NCBI GenBank assembly: GCA_023393755.1
Contig: JAEXCA010000171.1
Coordinates: forward strand, 1 to 50,982
From: Actinomycetes bacterium
GTDB taxonomy: Bacteria; Actinomycetota; Actinomycetes; Propionibacteriales; Propionibacteriaceae
Length of the DNA stretch: 50,982 bases
Reading direction: 5' to 3'
Shown here: in pieces, positions 45,373-50,982 of the stretch
How the letters are laid out: every line of letters starts with the position of its first letter
Numbering within the stretch: the stretch's first letter is position 1
Made by a program: the position numbers and the translations under genes
The notes under the pieces: generated by a model
What the model was told of the DNA's origin: nothing
Database searches by the model: none
The model's input: the letters and a program-made list of their open reading frames with translations, nothing else

Positions 45373-47187
45373 ATGAGTGACGAGCCGAGGCTGCTCGGGG
45401 GCCGCTACCAGTTGGGCAGCCTGCTGGGCCGGGGCGGCATGGCCGAGGTGCGTCGCGCCCGGGACCTGCGGCTGGGCCGCGACGTCGCGGTGAAGCAACT
45501 GCGGGTCGACCTGGCCACCGACTCCACCTTCCAGGCCCGGTTCCGCCGGGAGGCGCAGTCCGCCGCCGGGCTTAACCACCCCAACATCGTCGCGGTCTAC
45601 GACACCGGCGAGGAGCCGGATCCGACCACCGGCGTCGGAGTCCCCTACATCGTGATGGAACTGGTCGACGGCCACACCCTGCGCGAGATCCTGCGCACCG
45701 GGCGGCAGATCCAGCCCGAGAAGGCGCTGGAGTTCGCCCAGGGGGTGCTGGACGCGTTGAGCTACAGCCACAAGGCGGGGATCGTCCATCGCGACATCAA
45801 GCCCGCCAACGTGATGCTCACCCCCAGCGGCCAGATCAAGGTGATGGATTTCGGCATCGCCCGGGCGGTGGCCGACACCTCGGCGACCATGACCCAGACC
45901 GCCGCGGTGATCGGCACCGCCCAGTACCTCTCGCCGGAGCAGGCCCGCGGCGAGACGGTCGACTCCCGCAGCGACATCTACTCCGCCGGCTGCCTGCTCT
46001 ACGAGCTGCTGGTCGGACGTCCGCCCTTCCAGGGCGACTCGCCGGTCAGCGTGGCCTACCAGCACGTCCGCGAGGCCCCGGTCCCGCCGAGCCAGCTCGA
46101 CCCGATGATCACCCCGGGGATGGACGCCATCGTGCTGAAGTCGCTGGCCAAGGATCCGGCCGACCGCTACCAGACCGCCGCGGCGATGCGGGCCGACATC
46201 GGCCGACTGCTGGCCGGCCAGGACGTGATCGCGCGGGTGCCGCGCACGCCCGTCCCCCCGGTCGTCCGTGGAGCGAACGACCCGACCGTCCTGGTGGCGA
46301 CGCCCACCACCGTGCTCTCGTCCGACACCGGCACCCAGACCGGTACCGCCACCCGCGCGCTGGAGCCGGCTCCGCGGCGCAGCCTGGCCCCGCTGTGGAT
46401 CAGCCTGGGCACGATCGCCGTGATCCTGGCCGGGGTGGGCATCTTCCTGCTGCTCAACCCGCTGAACCAGCCGAAGATGGTCAAGGTCCCCTCGCTGATC
46501 AACATGACCACCGCGCGGGCGAGCGAGGAGCTGGAGAAGCTCGGACTGGTCCCCAAGGTGAACAACGTCCAGGGCGAGGACGACGGCACCGTCAACCTGG
46601 TGGTCCGGCAGGCCACCCCGGCCGACACCCCGGTGCCGGTCGGCACCGAGGTCGCGTTCGACGTCAACATCGGGCCGAAGCGGGCGGTCATCCCCGCCGG
46701 GCTGATCGGGCAGCCCTATCAGGACGTGATCGAGAAGCTGAACAAGTTGGGGTTCGACACGGTGAACGCCGACGTCGCCCCCAACGAGCCGATCACCGCC
46801 GCGGCGGACGACGTCACCGAGATCAACCCGGTCGAGGGTTCCGAGGTGCCGCTGAACACCCCGATCAAGCTGCTCTACGCCACCGGCGAGAGCCTGGTCC
46901 CGAACTTCCGCACGATGGACGAGGAAAGCGCCATCAACCAGGCGAAGGAGTACGGGTTCGAGGTCGACACCAGGACCGAGCCCAGCGACGCGACCGAAGG
47001 GACAGTGGTCCGGCAGGAGCCGGGCGCCGGAAAGCGGGTCCCGCGGACCACCCGGATCAAGTTGTGGATCGCCACCCCGCTACCCCCGCCACCCACCACT
47101 CCGACGCCGGATCCGCCACCGGTCACCACGCCGGTGGAGAGCCCGCCGGCCAGTGAGGAGCCCGGCGGCGGCGAGGGCGGCGGCTGA
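45373..47187 (+). CDS. pknB: Ser/Thr protein kinase PknB with three PASTA domains
   Basis: 604 residues; ATG 45373 has AAGGA at 45361-45365. Kinase domain about 1-275: GRGGMAEVRRA, VAVKQL (Lys near 41), IVHRDIKPANVML, MDFGIARA and an activation loop with SATMTQTAAVIGTAQYLSPE. Transmembrane helix about 338-362, then three extracellular PASTA repeats (about 371-435, 436-507, 508-575) and a Pro/Thr tail. PASTA domains sense peptidoglycan fragments; the kinase controls growth and division proteins encoded upstream. Mycobacterial PknB has four PASTA repeats, so this one is shorter. Confidence 0.95.
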   Translation: MSDEPRLLGGRYQLGSLLGRGGMAEVRRARDLRLGRDVAVKQLRVDLATDSTFQARFRREAQSAAGLNHPNIVAVYDTGEEPDPTTGVGVPYIVMELVDGHTLREILRTGRQIQPEKALEFAQGVLDALSYSHKAGIVHRDIKPANVMLTPSGQIKVMDFGIARAVADTSATMTQTAAVIGTAQYLSPEQARGETVDSRSDIYSAGCLLYELLVGRPPFQGDSPVSVAYQHVREAPVPPSQLDPMITPGMDAIVLKSLAKDPADRYQTAAAMRADIGRLLAGQDVIARVPRTPVPPVVRGANDPTVLVATPTTVLSSDTGTQTGTATRALEPAPRRSLAPLWISLGTIAVILAGVGIFLLLNPLNQPKMVKVPSLINMTTARASEELEKLGLVPKVNNVQGEDDGTVNLVVRQATPADTPVPVGTEVAFDVNIGPKRAVIPAGLIGQPYQDVIEKLNKLGFDTVNADVAPNEPITAAADDVTEINPVEGSEVPLNTPIKLLYATGESLVPNFRTMDEESAINQAKEYGFEVDTRTEPSDATEGTVVRQEPGAGKRVPRTTRIKLWIATPLPPPPTTPTPDPPPVTTPVESPPASEEPGGGEGGG

Positions 47188-47204
47188 GCGACCCGAACGA
47201 TCCC

Positions 47205-47263
47205 CGGCCTGTCGAAGGGCGTCCCTGAGCCCGTCGAACGGCGGCGTGCCTGAGCGTGTCGAA
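47205..47263. repeat. CCTGAGC-N2-GTCGAA repeats
   Basis: Three degenerate units: CCTGTCGAAGGG (47205), CCTGAGCCCGTCGAACGG (47221) and CCTGAGCGTGTCGAAGGG (47246). This is the widespread CCTGAGCCTGTCGAAGGG type of repeat. It fills the short convergent gap between pknB and trpG/pabA. Confidence 0.65.
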
Positions 47264-47277
47264 GGGCCGGACGACGG

Positions 47278-47910
47278 TCAGGCCGAACCCACCAGCGGTC
47301 CCAGACCGACGGCGCGGCGGGGGGCGTCCTGGTCACCGCACACGGCCAGCCAGTTGGCCAGCAGCTGGTAGCCGCCCTCGGTGAGCACCGACTCGGGGTG
47401 GAACTGCACGCTCTCCACCGGCAGGCTGCGGTGCCGCAGGCCCATGATCACCCCGGAGTCCGTCCGGGCGCTCACCTCGAGGACATCCGGGACGGTCTCG
47501 GGGTCGAGGGCCAGCGAGTGGTAGCGGGTGGCGGTGAACGGCTCGGGCAGGCCGGCGAACACCCCCCGTCCGTCGTGATGGACCAGCGAGGTCTTGCCGT
47601 GCAGCAGTTCCGGCGCGCGGTCCACCGTCCCGCCGAAGGCGACCGCCATCGACTGCAGGCCCAGGCACACCCCGAAGATCGGCAGCACCCCGGCGTGGCT
47701 GCGGATCACCGGGACGCAGACACCGGCCGCTTCCGGCGTCCCGGGGCCCGGTGAGACCAGGATGCCGTCGAAGCCGCGCTCCCAGCCCTCGGCGTCGAAC
47801 CGCGGGTCGTCGTTGCGCCAGGTCTCGACCTCGGCCCCCAGCTGGGCCAGGTACTGGACCAGGTTGTAGACGAAGGAGTCGTAGTTGTCGATCACCAGGA
47901 TGCGCGCCAT
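47278..47910 (-). CDS. Glutamine amidotransferase component II (anthranilate/aminodeoxychorismate synthase)
   Basis: 210 residues. Class I amidotransferase: IDNYDSFVYNLVQYL at the N-terminus, SPGPGTP, catalytic Cys in FGVCLGLQ, the H/E pair in VQFHPESVLTEGG. It supplies ammonia from glutamine to a chorismate-using component I. In actinobacteria this gene often sits beside pknB and is annotated trpG or pabA; no component I gene is here, so I cannot say which pathway it serves. It is transcribed convergently with pknB. Confidence 0.88.
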   Translation of the reverse strand: MARILVIDNYDSFVYNLVQYLAQLGAEVETWRNDDPRFDAEGWERGFDGILVSPGPGTPEAAGVCVPVIRSHAGVLPIFGVCLGLQSMAVAFGGTVDRAPELLHGKTSLVHHDGRGVFAGLPEPFTATRYHSLALDPETVPDVLEVSARTDSGVIMGLRHRSLPVESVQFHPESVLTEGGYQLLANWLAVCGDQDAPRRAVGLGPLVGSA

Positions 47911-47928
47911 GCGTCCATTCTCTCCCGA

Positions 47929-48702
47929 TCAGCGCGGCAGGTCGGCGTGGCCCACGTCCAGCACTCCGACGAAGCCCGGCAGGGTGACCTCCTCCTCGCG
48001 CCACTGGTCATAGCCCAGCCGGTAGGCGGTGGCGTAGTCGCGGTAGACCCGCAGGTACTCCGAGCCGGCCAGGGCCAGCTCGAGCGCCTCCGGGTCGCCG
48101 ATCGCGGTCACCACGTACGGCGGGGCGTAGGGGACGCCGTGCAGCAGCACGGTGTTGCCGACGCACTTGATGCCGGTGAGCGCGGTGACCCGCTGGCCCT
48201 GGATGGTCATCGCCTCGGCGCCGCCGCGCCACAGCGCGTTCACCACCGCCTGGATGTCCTGCTGGTGGACGATCAGCAGTTCGTCGGCCACCCCGGGCGG
48301 CTTCACGCTGAGCGGCGCGTCGGAGAGCACGACGGTGACGCCGGGGCCCCGCACCGCGGTCAGATCGGCCTGGGCGGCCAGCTGCTCCAGTTGCGGGGCG
48401 AGCGGGTTGCCCTCGGACGAGACCTGCTGGGCCAGCCGGTCCACCTCGCCGCGCAGTTCGGCCACGGTGGCGGCGAGTTCGGCGTTGCGGTCGGACTCGG
48501 CGTGGATCAGGTCGACCAGATCCCGGCTGCGCCCGGGCCGCAGGTCGCCGCCCTCGGCGGAGATCGCTCCGGTGGTCAGCATCAGCCCGGCCGCCAGGCA
48601 GGTCGCGAAGGTCGCCAGCCGTCCGGCCAGCGATCCGGCGGTGCGGTGGCGGCGGCGGGCGCGCCGGAATCTGGTCCGCGCCCGCGTCCACCGGTTCACC
48701 AC
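47929..48702 (-). CDS. DUF881 family membrane-anchored protein
   Basis: 257 residues. A basic N-terminus (RARRRHRTAG) precedes one transmembrane segment (about 28-48), then a coiled-coil (about 60-95, LVDLIHAESDRNAELAATVAELR) and the DUF881 domain (about 115-257) with GVTVVLSDAP and IQGQRVT. DUF881 proteins are conserved near the division cluster of actinobacteria; their exact role is unknown. It is likely co-transcribed with the following amidotransferase gene on the minus strand (18-base gap) and is divergent from crgA. Confidence 0.88.
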   Translation of the reverse strand: MVNRWTRARTRFRRARRRHRTAGSLAGRLATFATCLAAGLMLTTGAISAEGGDLRPGRSRDLVDLIHAESDRNAELAATVAELRGEVDRLAQQVSSEGNPLAPQLEQLAAQADLTAVRGPGVTVVLSDAPLSVKPPGVADELLIVHQQDIQAVVNALWRGGAEAMTIQGQRVTALTGIKCVGNTVLLHGVPYAPPYVVTAIGDPEALELALAGSEYLRVYRDYATAYRLGYDQWREEEVTLPGFVGVLDVGHADLPR

Positions 48703-48777
48703 AGCGCCACCCTACGTCAGGCCGATGCCGGCGGAACCGGTATTGTTGTTCCGTCCCGCAAGTGCAAGGAGTGACGG

Positions 48778-49077
48778 GTGCCCGAGTCGAAGGTCCGCAA
48801 GTCGGCTGCCGAGAAGAAGAAGCAGGCCGCCAAGGACGAGCGCGCCGCCGAACGCGCCAAGCAGAAGACCGTCGCCGCCCCCGGCAGCCGCCAGTGGGTG
48901 CTTCCGGCGTTCATCACCCTTGGTCTGCTGGGCGTGCTGTGGCTGGTCGTGTTCTACATCACCTCAGCGGTCGGCATCCAGGTGCCGCTGATGTCCGACC
49001 TGGATCAGATCTGGAACATCGTGATCGGGATGGCCGCCCTGGCCGGCGCGTTCATCCTGGCCACCCTCTGGAAGTAG
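48778..49077 (+). CDS. crgA: Cell division protein CrgA
   Basis: 99 residues from a GTG with AAGGAG at 48763-48768. The N-terminus is highly charged (KKKQAAKDERAAERAKQK) and cytoplasmic. Two transmembrane helices follow (about 41-60 and 76-96), as in mycobacterial and Streptomyces CrgA, which recruit or stabilise the divisome and inhibit premature septation. Its position next to DUF881 and the pknB block matches the conserved actinobacterial order. Confidence 0.93.
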   Translation: MPESKVRKSAAEKKKQAAKDERAAERAKQKTVAAPGSRQWVLPAFITLGLLGVLWLVVFYITSAVGIQVPLMSDLDQIWNIVIGMAALAGAFILATLWK

Positions 49078-49302
49078 CCCTTCCGTCCGCCCTCCGGCCA
49101 CTCGACCGGCGGGTGCCCACGATCATCCAGGCCCTCACCAGGCGGCAGCCGGCTGACGTGCTGGCCTTCGCCGTCCGGGTCCGACCCTGGGCACTGGACG
49201 CCGTCGACACCGTCCGGGCTGTACCGCGCCGAGTCCAGTGGCAGGGCCACGCGCCGGTCCCACCGGGTTCCCCACCGTCCAGCCGGTGTCCGAGCCTGGA
49301 GT

Positions 49303-50814
49303 TCAGCCCAGGGGTTTGAGCAGCGGGAAGAGGATGGTCTCGCGAATCCCGGCTCCGGTCAGCAGCATCATCAACCGGTCGATGCCCAGGCCCATGCCGC
49401 CCATCGGCGGGGCGCCGAACTCCAGGGCCGCCAGGAAGTCCTCGTCCAGCTGCATCGCCTCGAGGTCGCCCGCGGCGGCCTTCAGCGACTGGGCGACCAG
49501 CCGTTCGCGCTGGATCACCGGGTCGATCAGCTCGGAGAAGCCGGTGCCGCGTTCGACGCCGCCGATGATCAGATCCCAGGCCTCGATCAGGTCGGGGTCG
49601 CTGCGGTGCTGCCGGGCCAGCGGCTGGGCGATCGGCGGGTAGTCGCAGACGAAGGTGGGCTGCAGCAGGGTGGGCTCGACTATCTCGCCGAAGAGTTCCA
49701 TCACCAGCTTCTGCGCGCCCCAGGCCGGGTCGTACTCGATGCCCCGGTCGTCGGCGATCGCCCGTAGCCGGGCGGCGTCGGTAGCCGGGGTGATCTCCTC
49801 GCCGAGCGCTTCGGAGAGGGTCGGGTACACCGGCTTCCAGGCCCACTCCCCGTCCAGGTCGATCTCGCCTGCCGGGGTGGTGACCGTCCTGGTACCGAGC
49901 GCGGTGTCGGCGGCGTGCTGGATCAGCCGCTGGGTCATCATGGCGATCGAGGTCTGATCGCCCCAGGCCTGGTAGGCCTCCAGCATGGTGAACTCGGCCG
50001 AATGGCTGGAGTCGATGCCCTCGTTGCGGAAGATCCGGCCGATCTCGTAGACCCGGTCGGCCCCGCCCACCATGGCCCGCTTGAGGTAGAGCTCGAGGGC
50101 GATCCGCAGCGTCATGTCGATGTCGAAGGCGTTCAGGTGGGTGCGGAATGGACGCGCGGCCGCGCCACCGTGCACCAACTGCAGCACCGGCGTCTCCAAC
50201 TCGATGTAGCCCTCGTCGTGCAGCACCTCGCGGATCGCGTGGGTGACCAGCGCCCGGGTGCGCACCATGTCGCGGGCCTCGGGACGGGCCACCAGGTCGG
50301 CGTAGCGCTGCCGGACCCGGGTCTCCTCGCCGAGTTCCTTGTGCAGGGTGGGCAGCGGCCGCAGCGCCTTCGACGCCAACTGCCACCCCGTCGCGAGCAC
50401 GGACAGCTCGCCGCGCCGCGACGAGATCACCCGGCCGGTGACCGAGACGAAGTCGCCCAGGTCGACGTCGGCCTTCCAGGCGGCCAGGGACTCCTCGCCC
50501 ACCTCGGCCAGCGAGACCATCACCTGGAGCCGGGTGCCCGACTCGGCCAGCGTGAAGCCGTCCTGAATGGTGGCGAAGCAGAGCTTGCCGGTGTTCCGGA
50601 TGAACACCACCCGTCCGCTGACGCTGACCACGTCCCGGGTCTCGTCGCCGGCTTCCAGGTGTGCCCACTGCTGGTGCACCTGCACGGCGCTGTGGCTGCG
50701 CGGCACCGTGATCGGATAGGGCGCCGTCCCCTCGGCGAGCAGCCGGGCGCGCTTGTCGTGCCGCACCTGCTCCTGCTCGGAGAGTTCGGGGTTCATCGGC
50801 GTCTGCTCGGTCAC
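49303..50814 (-). CDS. lysS: Lysine--tRNA ligase (class II)
   Basis: 503 residues. The anticodon-binding OB fold (about 50-175) contains VSVSGRVVFIRNTGKLCFATI. The class II catalytic domain has motif 1 (GYIELETPVLQ), motif 2 (RVYEIGRIFRNEGIDSSHSAEFTMLE) and motif 3 (GMGLGIDRLMMLL). It charges tRNA-Lys with lysine in the cytoplasm. The sequence is close to the standard length and intact. The 225-base gap between crgA and lysS shows no gene; upstream of the start (50815-50982) there is only promoter space. Confidence 0.95.
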   Translation of the reverse strand: MTEQTPMNPELSEQEQVRHDKRARLLAEGTAPYPITVPRSHSAVQVHQQWAHLEAGDETRDVVSVSGRVVFIRNTGKLCFATIQDGFTLAESGTRLQVMVSLAEVGEESLAAWKADVDLGDFVSVTGRVISSRRGELSVLATGWQLASKALRPLPTLHKELGEETRVRQRYADLVARPEARDMVRTRALVTHAIREVLHDEGYIELETPVLQLVHGGAAARPFRTHLNAFDIDMTLRIALELYLKRAMVGGADRVYEIGRIFRNEGIDSSHSAEFTMLEAYQAWGDQTSIAMMTQRLIQHAADTALGTRTVTTPAGEIDLDGEWAWKPVYPTLSEALGEEITPATDAARLRAIADDRGIEYDPAWGAQKLVMELFGEIVEPTLLQPTFVCDYPPIAQPLARQHRSDPDLIEAWDLIIGGVERGTGFSELIDPVIQRERLVAQSLKAAAGDLEAMQLDEDFLAALEFGAPPMGGMGLGIDRLMMLLTGAGIRETILFPLLKPLG

Positions 50815-50982
50815 CGCCCTAGATTATCGGTCCGCTCATCGCCCCCTGCTCCAATCCAGCTCGCCGGAACTCCCACCCCGGCATGACAATCACCCTCCTG
50901 ACCATCTCCAGCCTCGTGCTCACCAGCCCCACCCGGATGACGAATCTCTCGACCCTGTTGTCGCGAAGCGGACCTCACACCC

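Overview
The window is about 70% GC with strong G/C third positions, frequent GTG starts and ATGA/GTGA overlaps. It carries the classic actinobacterial FHA-FHA-PP2C-RodA-PBP-PknB-TrpG-DUF881-CrgA block. This points to an actinobacterium; a Propionibacteriales/Propionibacteriaceae member is my best guess, from gene style rather than from any search.

Layout. 0-9 kb: a partial GT2/GtrA glycosyltransferase, then a DUF4956 / VTC-domain / Cthe_2159-type lipoprotein trio, an alditol oxidase-like flavoenzyme, a lipoprotein esterase, a GyrI-like protein and a GHL10 glycoside hydrolase. 9-14 kb: divergent DoxX/MarR, RecQ, truncated hemoglobin GlbO, and a TetR/flavodoxin pair with a palindromic operator. 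14-20 kb: a Family 2A encapsulin operon (TQXA thioester-like protein, encapsulin shell, cysteine desulfurase cargo, cysteine synthase-like/rhodanese fusion), preceded by a short ORF with three consecutive Cys codons. 20.5-24.9 kb: an ECF transporter operon with two TudS-like proteins, again preceded by a Cys-rich mini-ORF that looks leaderless. 24.9-30.1 kb: a convergent catabolic operon (phosphotriesterase-like hydrolase, FGGY kinase, GntR regulator, creatininase-like amidohydrolase, Gfo/Idh dehydrogenase) with a perfect GntR-type palindrome between its -35 and -10. 30.4-32.9 kb: an ECF-type sigma factor with a YCII partner and small genes. 32.9-36.6 kb: an RNA-rich tract with a consensus promoter, tRNA-like genes (Tyr, Ser and an aberrant one), two hammerhead ribozymes flanking a DIP1984-family gene, and a normal tRNA-Leu(CAG). 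37-39.5 kb: treY. 39.6-49.1 kb: the cell-division/signalling block. 49.3-50.8 kb: lysS.

Three themes stand out. (1) A sulfur theme: two neighbouring operons (encapsulated cysteine desulfurase; thio-compound import and desulfurisation) each have a poly-Cys leader ORF, suggesting cysteine-responsive attenuation of both. (2) Two related hammerhead ribozymes, type III and type I, lie either side of the DIP1984 gene, so self-cleavage would release an RNA of about 852 nt with ends suited to ligation. (3) The window holds several families of short palindromic repeats. Some are inserted in frame in genes (VTC protein, GlbO, cysteine desulfurase linker, Gfo/Idh, TreY), resembling a protein-invading palindromic element system.
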